The notes: generated by a model not told the origin, from the sequence alone. Shown: positions 11,160 to 22,651, numbered from the stretch's first letter. The stretch is 64,000 bases of DNA from Acanthosepion lycidas (GCA_963932145.1 OZ010588.1:100363512-100427511); one strand, 5' to 3'. Numbers and translations are program-made.

Positions 11160-11715
11160 GAACAGATTATATCGAATCAGTTGCTAGGTCTACTGCTAGG
11201 AAAGTTGGTTCACTGTGTTACGCTAGACACTTTTTTATCACCAGCATCTGTCTTACATATTTATAAGACTTCGATTCGTCTATGCTTTGAATACTGCTGT
11301 CACATCTGGTCTGATAAAATACAAAGAAGGATTTGCAATGATCTTGTTGCTGACTTGACATCTCGGTTTCACTCACTTTCCCACCACCGCGCCTCCATCT
11401 GTACCTTTTCTAGATTAGGAACACTGTCTCATAATTTTACAACTTAATTCGCTAGATGTAACCGTAAGTTCTATGTTAACAGTTTCTTCTCTTCCATTTC
11501 TCCTTGGTGATCTGTCTTCCGCTTTCTTGCTTTTCAGCCAAATTTGATCTACAAAAATTAATATGCAATGCCAACCGTTATTTTTTGTCTTCTTAATTCC
11601 TGTTCTGTTATTGATTTGGCTACTCAATAATGTTATTCTTTGTCTCATTCTCTTACATTCAGTAAGGCCTTGTGTCTTACTGGCTTTATTGATTTGCTTG
11701 GAGCGAAACTATAAC
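11160..11715 (+). mobile_element. Jockey/CR1-like LINE, 3' fragment
   Basis: Encodes ARKVGSLCYARHFFITSICL-like residues, IRLCFEYCCHIWSDKIQRRI, CNDLVADLTSRFHSLSHHRA and SICTFSRLG, then a degraded SPWXSVFRFLA region. It ends near 11715 with CTTGGAGCGAAACTATAA. Confidence 0.68.
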
Positions 11716-11814
11716 GAATCATGTTCAAACTGAGAACCCAAATTTAGCAAATAAATTCCTCAGAGATAATAAGTGTAAAATCAAAGCGACTGCTAAAGAA
11801 ATGATATCGTAATG

Positions 11815-13140
11815 TTTACGCAAAGGACAGGTGAAGGGAGAAATCTTTACGCAGTGGGCAGGTGAAGAGAAACATATTTGCGCAGAGGACAGGTGGAGAG
11901 GGAAATTTTTACGCAGTGGGCAGTTGAAGGGAGAAATTTTTACGCAGTGGGTAGGGGAAGAGAGAAATGTTTACGCAGTGGGGAGCCGAAAAAAGAAAGC
12001 TTTACGCACTGAGTAGGTCAGGAGAGAAATGTTTACGCAGAGGAAAAGTAAAGAGATAAATGTTTGAGCAGAGGACAGGTAAAGAGAGAAATGTTTAAGC
12101 AGAGAAAAAGTGAAGTGAGAAATGTTTACGCGGTGGGCAGGTGAAGAGAGAAATGTTTTAGCAGAAAACAGGTGAAAAGAGAAATTGAAATATAATAAGA
12201 GCAGATTAGAACAATTTTATTAGAAGTTTAAGGCAAATGAAACAAGTTAGATCAGACAAATACGGGGTGCGGCAAAACTACGTCTAGCATCTATTCCCCA
12301 TAATTACATCGCATATAATAATGAGACATTAGTTAGATGAAGTCATTATTGCAACTAATTGAAGAGGGAAATGTTTACGAAGAGGACAGGTGAAGAGGTA
12401 AACGTTTGCGCAGAGGACAGGTGAAGAAAGATATGTTTAAGCAGAGGACAAGTAAAGAGAGAAACCTTTATGCAGTTGGCAGGTGAAGAGAGAAATGTAT
12501 AAGCAGTGGGCAGGTGAAGATGTGAAATGTTTTCGCAGAGGACAGGTGAAAAGTGAAAATTGAAATGTAATAAGAACAGATAAGAAACATTTTATTAGGA
12601 GTAAGTTTAAGGCAAGTGAAACAAGTTAGTTCGGAATAATACGATATGCGACAGAAATAGGTGTCGCATAAATTCCCCAGAAATACGTCGCACATAATGG
12701 TGACACATTAGTTAGAAGAAGATATTATTGCCACGAAACTGAAACGGGAAATGTTTACGCAGAGGACATGTGAAGAGAGAAATGTTTAAGCAGAGAACAG
12801 GTGAAGAGAGAAATCTTTACGCAGTTGGCAGGTGAAGAGAGAAATATTTCCGCAGTGGGCTGTTGAAGAGAAAAATGTTCACGCAGAGAACAGTTGAAGG
12901 GAGAAGTGTTAACGCAGAGGGCAGGTGAAGAGATAAATGTTTAAGCAGAGGACAGGTGAAACGAGAAACTGAAATGTAATAGGAGCAGATTAGAACAATT
13001 TTATTAGAAGTAAGCTTAAGGCAAGTGAAACAAGTTATATCAGAATAATAAGGGGTGTGACGTTATACGTCAAAAAACGACATTATTACGTCATTATTTT
13101 TGCACCAACCTAAAAGTTAGAAAAATATATTATTGCCCCT
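11815..13140 (+). repeat. Higher-order minisatellite: 31-bp units with 185-bp spacers
   Basis: 31-bp units (GCAGAGGACAGGTGAAGAGA, GAAATGTTTA) fill 11815-12180, 12362-12555 and 12735-12975. Each block is followed by a conserved spacer (AATAAGAGCAGATTAGAACA, TTTTATTAGAAGTAAG, GGCAAGTGAAACAAGTTA, ACATTAGTTAGA) at 12183-12362, 12550-12735 and 12965-13140. Three higher-order repeats of about 370-420 bp. The last spacer carries half a mariner MITE. Confidence 0.85.
13049..13120. mobile_element. Half mariner-type MITE
   Basis: GACGTTATACGTCAAAAAAC, then CGTCATTATTTTTGCACCAA and CCTAA. It sits at the end of the third spacer of the higher-order minisatellite. Confidence 0.65.
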
Positions 13141-14100
13141 AGTCTATATTAACTGATACAAACCAGGTGATAGTTTAAAATCTGCCTCACTTGATAAAGT
13201 TAAGGAAACGGAATACAGTAATATTGTCAAGTACAGTAAATTTGCTGTAGGCAAAAATGGATATTATATGGCGAAAAAAATATCTTTCCGTTTCTGTGTC
13301 TATTCGAACACGTCAGATTATGACATTCCCCCCCCCCAAAAAAAAATATCTAGCCCTCCATCTTTTTCCAAACACGCTTTTTATTATTCAAACATCGAAA
13401 ATTCCGACATTTTCTAAAATTCTCGATCTACTGGAATTTTATTGCAACACTAAAATCATAAAACCGAACTATTTTGGGAGGAGGATTTATAATTTAATAA
13501 AAGTCGCCGAGAGGTAAAACGTTTATGCGCACAATTTTAGTGCTCATTGAATCCAATTCTCATATGAGCGCAACAAATCTTCATTCTCTAGTTTACCAGA
13601 ATAACAATCATAAGTTAAAACGCCAGCGAAAAGCGAGTTTCTAAAATTAATATTGCATTTTTTTTTCTTAAATTTTGGATAGATGGAAGTCATTTACATT
13701 GCGCATGCGTGATAGCATTTCGCAAAAGTTTCCCTTCTGACTTAAAAAAAATGAGAAAAAGATATTTCTTTAATGCCAAGAGATTTATTCACGTTATTCA
13801 AAACAAGATAATGGCATTTAAAAGAGAGTCGGACATAGAATGACAAAAGGAAATACTTCAGTCATGGCGATATATAAATCCTCACGACCAGAGAGAACGG
13901 AAATATGGCGCTAGCCATCTTTTCCAATAAAGTAGCTTTGATTGTTCTTAGAAGAGGCAAAACAACATCTAACTGCCAATATGTATATATTGCTTAAAAT
14001 TTTCTATATATTTGTGGGAGTGATTTTCAACTTCGGGTATATTTGAAATTATAAACAATATAGGTATAAAAATGAAAATATATCTGCTGTCACCAAAGTG
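13140..14100. other. No gene seen
   Basis: AT-rich; C/A homopolymers at 13329-13348; no recognised element. Confidence 0.5.
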
Positions 14101-14107
14101 GAATCGT

Positions 14108-14165
14108 CCTGGGTATAATAATCTACATCCGGCAGCAAGATCAGGAATTCCTAATAACATGGACG
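14108..14165 (+). repeat. 5' piece of the 350-bp repeat
   Basis: TCCTGGGTATAATAATCTAC and ATCCGGCAGCAAGATCAGGA only. A similar scrap, CCTGTGTATGACAATAAACT, is at 40023. Confidence 0.4.
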
Positions 14166-14233
14166 TGAGTAATGAGGTCATGGAAAATGGAAACAGAAAG
14201 GACGCTTAAACTTAGAATCATAAAGAGACTAGC

Positions 14234-14235
<2 letters not shown>

Positions 14236-14304
<69 letters not shown>
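14236..14304 (+). repeat. (TA)n microsatellite
   Basis: Simple tract between GACTAGCAG and ATGAAGACTG. Confidence 0.9.
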
Positions 14305-14306
<2 letters not shown>

Positions 14307-14526
14307 GAAGACTGAAAATTTTATACTCACAAGACAGACTAAATGTATAAGAGAAAGAGTGAATGATCTAACAAGCTGCGGTAAATTAATTGCAGAACAG
14401 CGAGTGTGCATGATAAGACAAAAGAAAAACATTTGTAAGATATACAAAGAATGAGAAGTAAAAATTCAATCTTGAAGGGACACAACACATTACAGGAAGG
14501 TTATGATCATGAATGAAATGGACAAA

Positions 14527-14762
14527 GTCTGACAATTATTTTAAGTCATTTTTTACGTTTATACGTTCTTTTTAAAGATATAAATATTTAAGTAAATGCT
14601 TTGTTTATGATAAACAGTATTAACAACATTTACCGGCCTGAAAGACGGAGAAATGTTTATAGAAAATATGCGTCCTCCGACAGGAATCGAACCTGTATCC
14701 TATACGGAACCGAGACGTGCCTTTAACCAATTGGGCCACAGAGGAGTTAACAAGGTCGATTA
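14527..14762 (-). mobile_element. tRNA-derived SINE, copy 1
   Basis: On the minus strand a tRNA-like head (14745-14673; acceptor TCCTCTG/CGGAGGA, T arm ACAGG-TTCGATT-CCTGT) is followed by a body with TTTACCGG, TTTATCATAAACAAAGCATT-like and TTACTTAAATATTTATATC. The anticodon arm is deleted, so it is not a tRNA gene. Three further copies lie in the window. Confidence 0.7.
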
Positions 14763-14867
14763 TACTGTCGGTAAACTACAATCTTCCATGATTCTCTTAC
14801 GTACATTCATATCTGTTTATGGCGTATCCAAATGTAAACAAATGACGTCACATATTATAAAATGGAC

Positions 14868-15122
14868 AATGTCCGACAATTATTTTTAAGACATTTTTAT
14901 GTTTATACATTCTTTTTATAAATACAGATATTTAAGTAAATACTCTGTTTATAATAAACAGTATTAAACAACATGTACCGGCCGGTAAATGTTCGAGAAA
15001 TTTTCATGGAAATATGCGTCTTCCGACAGGAATCGAACCTGTATTCTATACGGAACCGTCACATAGCCTGACGTGCATTTACCGATCGAGCCACAAATGA
15101 GCGTTTCGGTTAGCAAGGAAAA
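14868..15122 (-). mobile_element. tRNA-derived SINE, copy 2
   Basis: Minus-strand head with A box TGGCTCGATCGG, anticodon-like arm CGTCA-GGCTATG-TGACG, long variable arm and B box GGTTCGATTCC. The loop lacks T33, so it is not a functional tRNA. The body matches copy 1. Head-to-head with copy 3. Confidence 0.72.
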
Positions 15123-15141
15123 TTGCGGTTTAAAAACAGTA

Positions 15142-15395
15142 AAACCAACCTTGCTATCCGAAACGCTCCACCGTGGCGCAATCCGTAAAAGCACGTCAGG
15201 CTATATGACCGTTCTGTTTAGGATACTGTTTCGATTCCTGTCGGAGGACACATATTTCCATGAAAATTTCTCAGACATTCAGGTTGGTAAATGCTGTTAA
15301 TACTGTTTCTTATAAACAGAGCATTTACTTAAATATTTGTATCTATAAAAGGAACGTATTAACATGAAAAATGTCTTAAAATATACATATATATA
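15142..15395 (+). mobile_element. tRNA-derived SINE, copy 3
   Basis: Plus-strand head at about 15170-15252 (TGGCGCAATCC, CGTCAGGCTATATGAC, GTTTCGATTCC), body with ATTTCCATGAAAATTTCTCA, AAACAGAGCATTTACTTAAA and ATGAAAAATGTC, ending in (TA)n/(TG)n. Confidence 0.72.
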
Positions 15396-15407
15396 TATGT
15401 GTGTGTG

Positions 15408-15765
15408 TGTCCTGGCTATGACGATAAACTACATCGAACATCAAGGCCTCTACTCAGGAGATTTCGAGGACCGCAGAACTATGTCTTAATTGCTGTTTTT
15501 TTTTTTTTTTTTCTCAGGTTTACCCTGACCCGAAGTGCTGTTAGGGTCCTAGTTATGGTGAACTTTGAAACCATAATCAACAGTCCATTTATATAGTAAG
15601 ATTACCAGCAATATAGTTTATAATGTCCAAAATATTTATCTAAGAAAGATACCTGGAAAGTATAAATTTACGTACAAAATATTTGTATCTGAAAAGATAA
15701 AATTACGTACAAATATGTAGAGTTCGGCATTAAATGCTGATATGACTTTAAACAAAATCAACTAA
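15408..15765 (+). repeat. About 350-bp dispersed repeat, copy
   Basis: TCCTGGCTATGACGATAAAC, TTAGGGTCCTAGTTATGG, then AGTTCGGCATTAAATGCTGA and CAAAATCAACTAACC; contains a poly-T run. Confidence 0.62.
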
Positions 15766-15954
15766 CCAAACATCCAACATGAAAGAACTTCTACAGCTAC
15801 TTAAAGAAATAAAACCGTATTCCAAAATATAATTTCAACAAAACTACAATATGAATCATAATAATTATGTCCACATAAAGATCTATATGTAGGAAGGCTG
15901 AGTATCAGATACCATGTATTCAATTGTTAAAGCAGAATAACGTATATCATTTTT

Positions 15955-16045
15955 TATTACTTCAAAGCTGACAAGGAAATTAAATTTCGTCGTTAAATGA
16001 CCCATGAGAAGTTGATATGCTGTTAAACAAGCAAATCAATCAGAA
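15955..16045 (+). repeat. 3' end of the 350-bp repeat
   Basis: TTAAATGACCCATGAGAAGT, TGATATGCTGTTAAACAAGC. Only the tail is present. Confidence 0.45.
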
Positions 16046-16124
16046 GAGTTGAATAACTGTATAACACGAAACTATCTTGGAAATTTAGCAATTTACCATT
16101 CTTGACGCGATAAAAGAAGCATCT

Positions 16125-16560
16125 GCAACGTTATAGGTTCTGATCTGGCATCTCCGTTTCAATCATTTTCCCACTGCCGCAAAGTAGCTCTCCTGTACCT
16201 TAACTTTAACTATTTTCATGTACATTGCTTTGATAAGTATTTTTTTTCTTTCATACCTCGATTTCATGAACTTAAACGCAGTACTAGATTGGCAGCTAGG
16301 TTTCATCATTTTACTCATGAATTTCCTAAGTGTACCAGTAAGTTATGTTCCGATAATTTCCTCACTTGCACTACTGGTTTGGAGAAATCTATTCAACCGT
16401 CTTGTTTTACTGTCACCTACAATGTTCCAAACATTAAATGCGACGGAAATCGACCTTTTCATTTTGTTTGTCACCTGTTCTTTTTACTGTCCCTCCGTCT
16501 GTGTCGAAATGATTTAAAGAAAATATTCTATTGAGTGTAAATAAACTTTGTGACAGCCCT
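16125..16560 (+). mobile_element. Jockey/CR1-like LINE, 3' fragment, degraded
   Basis: ATGTTATAGGTTCTGATCTG-like sequence (CNVIGSDLAS) is followed by SFSHCRKVALL, NYFHVHCFDKY, LKRSTRLAARFHHFTHEFPK and SKLCSDNFLT, across several frames. Confidence 0.6.
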
Positions 16561-16679
16561 TCTAGTGTTGCCTAGAATAAGCCCAACTGTACACCTTGCA
16601 GATTAGTGTGAACACAACCAAAATTAGCCAACTTCGAGGTGGATGCTTACAGACCCAAGCATCTAACAGATCAACGAGT

Positions 16680-17215
16680 AAAAACGTCAACCAATATTTA
16701 TATATAGACTCAAGTATAAAACAGTCTAATATTTATTTATAGTCTCAAGTATAAAAATGAACAATAATTATCTATAGACTCAAGCATAAAGCCCAATGTT
16801 TTCTTATAGATTCTAGTATAAACCTGACCAATGTTTTATGTAGACATATGTATAAACCAGACAAATATTCATCGATAAGCTCAATATAAATCTTTACCTA
16901 TATGCTCAAGTATAAACGTGATCAATGTTTATATATAGACTCATTTATAAATATGACCAATGTTAATCTATAGACTAAAATATAAAACCAATCACTGTTT
17001 TTTTATAGCCTCAAGTATAAACCCGATATATGTTTATCTATAGAATCAAGTATAAGCCTGATCAATGTTTATATATAGACCGAAGGAGAAGCATGAGCAA
17101 TGTTTATATATAGACCGAAGGAGAAGCATGAGCAATGTTTATCTATAGACTGGTCCAATGTTTGGTTAAACACTCAAGTATAAACCTGATCTATGTTTGT
17201 TTGTAGATCAAATAG
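16680..17215 (+). repeat. 33-38-bp minisatellite
   Basis: About 15 diverged units of TATAGACTCAAGTATAAACC and TGATCAATGTTTATC. Two adjacent units near 17080-17140 (AGACCGAAGGAGAAGCATGA) are identical, a recent duplication. Confidence 0.8.
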
Positions 17216-17377
17216 ACAGATTGTTCTTTCCTTAAGATTATGTCATAGTGCAATTCCTACCTAGAAGTGGAGGTCTATCACAAATTTATGTGGGCACGAA
17301 GATTTTACATACGGTTTGGCTTGGCGGTAATGTCTGCTGCTGCATTAGGTTTAAAAATTCAAAGAACAAAATAAGCC

Positions 17378-17715
17378 GTCCTGTGTATCACGATAAACTA
17401 CATCTGCCTGCAAGGCTTTTGATCAGGAGGTTTTGAGTAGAATGGAACCACTTTTTAATTGCTGGTACTCCGAGGTCTACCCTGACCCGGGGTGGTATCC
17501 CCTGTTAGGGTTATAACTATGAGCAAATAGTTAACTCCCAAACTGGAGACAAAACACTATGAAAGAATAAAAATAGGTTTTATTACCAGCCATATATTTT
17601 TGGAAAAAAATTATTAACAGCAATACATACTTGGAAAAAATATTTCCAGCAATAAAAAACTTGTCGGCATCAACCCATTGAGTTTAATATGCCTTAAAAA
17701 ATAAACAAGCTAAAC
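17378..17715 (+). repeat. About 350-bp dispersed repeat, copy
   Basis: TCCTGTGTATCACGATAAAC, CTGACCCGGGGTGGTATCCC, AATAAAAATAGGTTTTATTA and the tail TGCCTTAAAAAATAAAC. Confidence 0.65.
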
Positions 17716-18200
17716 CAAAAAATAGGGATTAAGTGCATAATTAATCTGGCTGTAAAATTGATCTTCGTTATTTTGGAAAATTTAATTTCTTTTTTAAAGG
17801 TCTTATTATAATTAATATATATGTAATGACAAATGTAAGTGGGAGTAGGCTTTAAGAAAGCTTTATTCAACTAAGAACACAATGTTTATGTATATTGTCC
17901 TTTTATAGTCCCAGTAAAAAGAAATAGCTCTCTCAAAGAGGAGAGTAACAAAACAAGGGGATACCAATCTTGATTATTCATCACAAAATTTCGAATCCTT
18001 CATGTCCCGCCCGTTAATAAAGGTGTTCGAAATGTTATATGCATTTTAATTTTAGAATTAATTATCCAAGTTAAAATAGTTTTAATAAAACAAAGCCCAT
18101 GTCAGATCTATGACTTCTTGAATGTAAATATGACATAAAACAAAATAAACATGAAAGCAATTTTTTTTTTTTTTTTTATCATTATTACTTAGAAAGAAAA
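17715..18200. other. No gene seen
   Basis: AT-rich, poly-T at 18162. Confidence 0.5.
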
Positions 18201-18204
18201 TAAC

Positions 18205-18690
18205 TACCGTAATTCATTATTTATAAAAGCATTTTTTTCTAAAAATATAATAAGCAAAATTCGGGATGCGTATTACGCTGAGCTACAAAAAATCTTTAAA
18301 CATTGCTGTTTCATAGGTCGATTTCAGCTGCGAAATGACTACTCACCACAAATATACGACAATTTGACACTAACATTCGGCCATTGCGATCGCATCAGGA
18401 TGTCAAATACAATCATATGTACCTAACAATACTTACAAATGTAAAATAAAATAAAAATTATCACAAAATCAAATTAGAATAATATTATTCTATGTTTAAA
18501 ACCATTTATTTAAATAAGAGTAGGAAAAGCTGGCCATAATGAAATTGGAGAGGAACAATTAATAGTGTTTGATTATTAAAAGAAAAGGGTGCGTATTATG
18601 CATGAGTAGAATCATTTTCCAACACTTTCAGCACAAATTTTGGGGTGCGTATTATGGATGAAGGCGTAATATTAATGGGGAATTACGGTA
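18205..18690. mobile_element. 486-bp non-autonomous DNA transposon
   Basis: Ends TACCGTAATTC (18205-18215) and GAATTACGGTA (18680-18690) are inverted. Inside, GGGTGCGTATTATG occurs twice near the right end and a related GGATGCGTATTACG near the left, giving sub-terminal repeats. No coding frame. A similar end, TACCGTATATACC with ATAAGACGCACC, occurs at 46254. Confidence 0.6.
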
Positions 18691-18691
18691 T

Positions 18692-19350
18692 TTTTATTCT
18701 GACGTATTAGGTCCTAAATATATGTGTTTATGATTATAGAAATAAAACTGTCGTATTGTAAAAAATTAAATCTTAAAACTGCGTAATTTAACAACAGGTT
18801 TTGGACATCACGTTTTCAATATCTAAAAGCAACGGATTGAATTTATTGAATTTAATTATGTCATTAAGTTTCAATAATAAACATTCGTGATAAATGATTT
18901 CACAATAATTTTCTGGTAAAAAATATCACGTTTGTTACTATTTTTCGTTTTTTAGCATTAAAATAAACTAATCCAATAGACTTTTTAAAATTACATTTCC
19001 GAAACAAAATGCGAATTAATCACGAAAAATTAAATTTTAAGATCAGAATACATAAATAACAATATTAATATGCATTTTCATGTAACAAATAAAGCTCTTT
19101 CTAAAACAACTGCACAGGATAAAAACAGAATCGAAAAAAATATTTGGAAGAAAAAAAAAATTGTTAAATAACTGTATAAAATTAAAATTATTAATTATTA
19201 AAATTCAATTTCTTGAAGAGATTTTCTGGAATTCACATAGAAATTAATTTATGTTATTAATTTCCACATACGCACACACAAACAAATATATTAATTTATT
19301 TTTATCTTCATCTATCAGTTCTTATTCAAGATGTATACTCATTGCTTCAG

Positions 19351-19389
<39 letters not shown>

Positions 19390-19394
19390 TTACT

Positions 19395-19462
<68 letters not shown>

Positions 19463-19740
19463 AGTAATACTTTTTTTTTTAAATTCACCTCAAAAAGTAT
19501 AAGTGTATTTTTCGTTGAGAAAGAACACAAACTTGTCGAAAAATTCCGATTTTTAACATCTTTTCTCCTAAGGCTTCTATCTGTTCAAATGGCCTAATAA
19601 TATTCAATAACCTTCTTCTGCTTCTTCTTTTTCTTCTTCTTCTTCTTCTTATTATTATTATTATTACTATTATTATTATTATTGTTGTTGTTGTTTTTGT
19701 TGTTGTTGATGTTTATCTCTAGAATTCTTTGGTTAATACA
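18692..19740. other. No gene seen
   Basis: Very AT-rich; (TTC)n(TTA)n(TTG)n at 19613-19710 besides (TA)n. Confidence 0.5.
19354..19459 (+). repeat. (TA)n palindromic microsatellite
   Basis: Two tracts; the second is bracketed by TACTGTGATATA and TATATCACAGTA, so it can form a long cruciform. Confidence 0.85.
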
Positions 19741-19773
19741 CACACACACACACATATATATATATATTTATAT

Positions 19774-19989
19774 GTAAATATTAAAGTGAACATTGAAGTC
19801 AACAGTTAGAGGCAACAGGCTCTTTCATGCTAGACGCAATCGTCAGGCCTGACGATTGCGTCTAGCATGAAACAGCCTGTCGCCTCTAAGTGTTGACTTC
19901 AATGTTCACTTTTATATTTACACACGCTCTATCTCTGATATTGAGCACTTTATCCCATAAATATAGCACACCTTAAGACTATATTTCTT

Positions 19990-19990
<1 letters not shown>
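19774..19990. mobile_element. Foldback element with 70-bp arms
   Basis: 19774-19921 is a nearly perfect hairpin centred on CGTCAGGCCTGACG (19841-19854). Arms carry AAGTGAACATTGAAGTCAAC, TTAGAGGC and TTTCATGCTAGACGCAATCG. The right flank (CTCTATCTCTGATATTGAGC, TTTATCCCATAAATATAGCA) is shared with copies at 23455 and 43745. (TA)n lies at both ends. Confidence 0.7.
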
Positions 19991-20044
<54 letters not shown>

Positions 20045-20144
20045 GTATGTATAAAGTTTTAAAGTTTTTATTTTTACTACGACATTTTTATTTCTTCAAG
20101 CGTTATTATATTCAACACTTCATATTTGAAATAGACCCCCTCCA

Positions 20145-20545
20145 TTTTTCTCTCTTTCCTTTCTACAAATGTTTTCGTGGCAACGACTGTGACGAGCTTT
20201 TTCTTCCTCGTACTCCGAATACATGGCCTTAAACGTGCTACTAGATTGGAATCTAGATCCCACTATTTTACAGTTGAAATAGCTAAATGTAACCGCCTCT
20301 CCAACAATATTTTTTTGTCCACTTGCCAACTGTGTAACTCTCTTCCGTTTTCCTTACTTCCGTAATAACTAAAATCTACAAAAATTTAAAGGAAACGGCA
20401 ACCATTTCTCTTTTTAAACCCCATTCATCTTGTCTCCTTTTCTTCAATCCTTCCCATCCACAGTGATCTCTTTCAATTTCATTTCATGTAACTCCCACTT
20501 GCGTATTAATGACATTACTGAATTTGCTTGGGGGTCAAAGATTAA
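20145..20545 (+). mobile_element. Jockey/CR1-like LINE, 3' fragment
   Basis: Encodes SLFPFYKCFRGNDCDELFLP, then LKRATRLESRSHYFTVEIAK, CNRLSNNIF and a NSLPFSLLP relic. Its tail (ATGACATTACTGAATTTGCT) leads into a minus-strand SINE at 20565. The 177-codon frame 20430-20963 joins tail and SINEs and is not a gene. Confidence 0.62.
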
Positions 20546-20564
20546 AATTATGTATCACGTCCAT

Positions 20565-20835
20565 CGGTCTGCACATTCAAGAAATCCAATTAAAGATGTT
20601 CTTACTGGCAGGGATCAAATCTGCGTCCACTTTTGTCCGGTGTGCTTTACCCTTCGGCCACGGAGAATGTCACATCAAACAAGGGCTCTATTTTCCCTTT
20701 TTCAGAAAAATACAGCGACTTCCCCCGATTATTTTTCTCTAAAAAATATATCTGATCAAACAGTGGTTTGCCCTACAAAGGGGGAAGCAAGTTCGATTTC
20801 TGTGCGGTGTCGTGTTGACAACCCGTGTCTCCTGG
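20565..20835. mobile_element. Paired tRNA-like SINE relics, family 2
   Basis: First a minus-strand part (GCACATTCAAGAAATCCAAT, CTGGCAGGGATCAAATCTGC, TTCGGCCACGGAG), then from about 20757 a plus-strand part (CAGTGGTTTGCCCTACAAAG, GCAAGTTCGATTTCTGTGCG). Same back-to-back order as at 290-625. Confidence 0.45.
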
Positions 20836-21281
20836 TGTTTGCGCCACATTGTAACCTTTCTATGAATCCTAAACAACTAAAAGCGAATTTCATCGGAATA
20901 TATCAAACATTTTCCGGACCTCAAAAATTCCAATTAGGAGCGCAAACGCTGTTTTTACTGTAGCGTTGTTAAAGGAAATACACTTGTGGTTCATTTGATC
21001 CCTTATCTCATGGCATTTATTGAACGGTGCGGAGCCCACAGTATCTGGTATCTCGTGCATTGAACGTGGATGTAATTTGTGAAGCTCTCACGTGTCTGTT
21101 ATCAAAAACATTATTTTTCATATGACATTCTTGGTGCGCGATTTACGCCGTAAATGAGGAAATTCCAGAAATAGAATGCCCAATACGTCCGAAACGCCCT
21201 CTCATTCATGCCCTATTCGAATTAGCACTTTTATTTATTGTTATCACATGACATTTAGCACGTCAATGTATATTAACTGAG

Positions 21282-21285
<4 letters not shown>
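20836..21285. other. No gene seen
   Basis: Moderately unique sequence without a recognised element. Confidence 0.5.
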
Positions 21286-21327
<42 letters not shown>

Positions 21328-21338
21328 GCACACACACA

Positions 21339-21386
<48 letters not shown>

Positions 21387-21456
21387 TGATGCAAAAATAA
21401 TATAGTTTTCTCACATATGTCACCATGTGAGAAAACGACATTATTTTTGCAACAAC

Positions 21457-21524
<68 letters not shown>

Positions 21525-21630
21525 TAGTAATAGATATGACAAATCTGAAATAGATGTGTAAGAGCAGAAATATATAAGCGGATAGTTATATATGTAGAGA
21601 AATAGACTGTGGTAGATAGACAGATCTGAC

Positions 21631-21680
<50 letters not shown>
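21286..21680 (+). repeat. (TA)n tracts around a MITE
   Basis: Tracts at 21286-21324, 21341-21380, 21461-21521 and 21634-21680, with (CA)n at 21325. Confidence 0.9.
21381..21460. mobile_element. Mariner-type MITE, variant interior
   Basis: AAGGTTGATGCAAAAATAAT to TTATTTTTGCAACAACCTAA, with a different centre (TTTTCTCACAT/ATGTGAGAAAA). Embedded in (TA)n on both sides. Confidence 0.75.
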
Positions 21681-21681
<1 letters not shown>

Positions 21682-21685
<4 letters not shown>

Positions 21686-21686
21686 T

Positions 21687-21725
<39 letters not shown>

Positions 21726-21801
21726 TTGATAGAGAGAAAGATAGATTGGAATGTACTGTATAAGATAGAGAGAGAGAGAGAGAGAGTGGAATGTACTGTA
21801 T

Positions 21802-21843
<42 letters not shown>

Positions 21844-21855
21844 CGAACAGGCGGT

Positions 21856-21911
<56 letters not shown>

Positions 21912-21988
21912 CGAACAGGCAGGGATAGATAGATAGATAGAGAGAGAGAGGAGATAGATTGGAATGTACTGTATTAGATCGATCGATC

Positions 21989-22033
<45 letters not shown>

Positions 22034-22118
22034 TTTCTTTATATATTTACCTATCCGCTTTTATGTTTCACCGCCTGCACATTTATTCATCTATTTCAGT
22101 TATAGATTTAAACAGACT

Positions 22119-22171
<53 letters not shown>
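21682..22171 (+). repeat. Compound (GATA)n array
   Basis: Long GATA runs alternate with GGAATGTACTGTATTAGATA (three times), GATACGAACAGGC (twice) and (GA)n, showing that GATA blocks were duplicated together with unique linkers. Confidence 0.9.
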
Positions 22172-22173
<2 letters not shown>

Positions 22174-22579
22174 ACCTCGTGAGCACAAAGTGTTCAGCAT
22201 AAACTTCTATCCCGCGGCTGTAAACTTTCAAATATTGATTCATTTGATTAGATGCGGGCCAATTTGATGTGATCTTCTTACTCTTGTGCGTTCTTTTCAC
22301 ACACAAACGGCTTCCCGTCCCAGCACCTTTGGCGCCACAAGGCAGCCATTATAAACTTTTAAATAGAAACCCACAGCGTTCTGTCGGACACCAGCTGCTA
22401 GCGCCGAACGAACGAGCAGAAATCAATAAAGTCTGTTGTTGATAAAATAGCCAATACCGGTAACTTACTGCGCACAACTGCGCATGCCTGACCCTATGGC
22501 TTACCGACTTCCTCTTTCAATTTCTCTACTTCTTTGCCTATGCTTTGTTCTCTCTAATTACGCTATTTTTACAGTTTAG

Positions 22580-22581
<2 letters not shown>

Positions 22582-22648
<67 letters not shown>
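22582..22648 (+). repeat. (TA)n microsatellite
   Basis: Ends directly at half a mariner MITE. Confidence 0.9.

Positions 22649-22651
<3 letters not shown>

Noticed and set aside
11815-13140. CRISPR-like array
   Set aside because: Units are contiguous minisatellite without unique spacers, and the genome is animal-like.
14673-14745. A tRNA gene (73 nt, good acceptor and T arms)
   Set aside because: No anticodon arm; paralogues show it is a SINE head with a deletion.
20430-20963. 177-codon frame as a gene
   Set aside because: It joins a LINE tail with two SINE relics.
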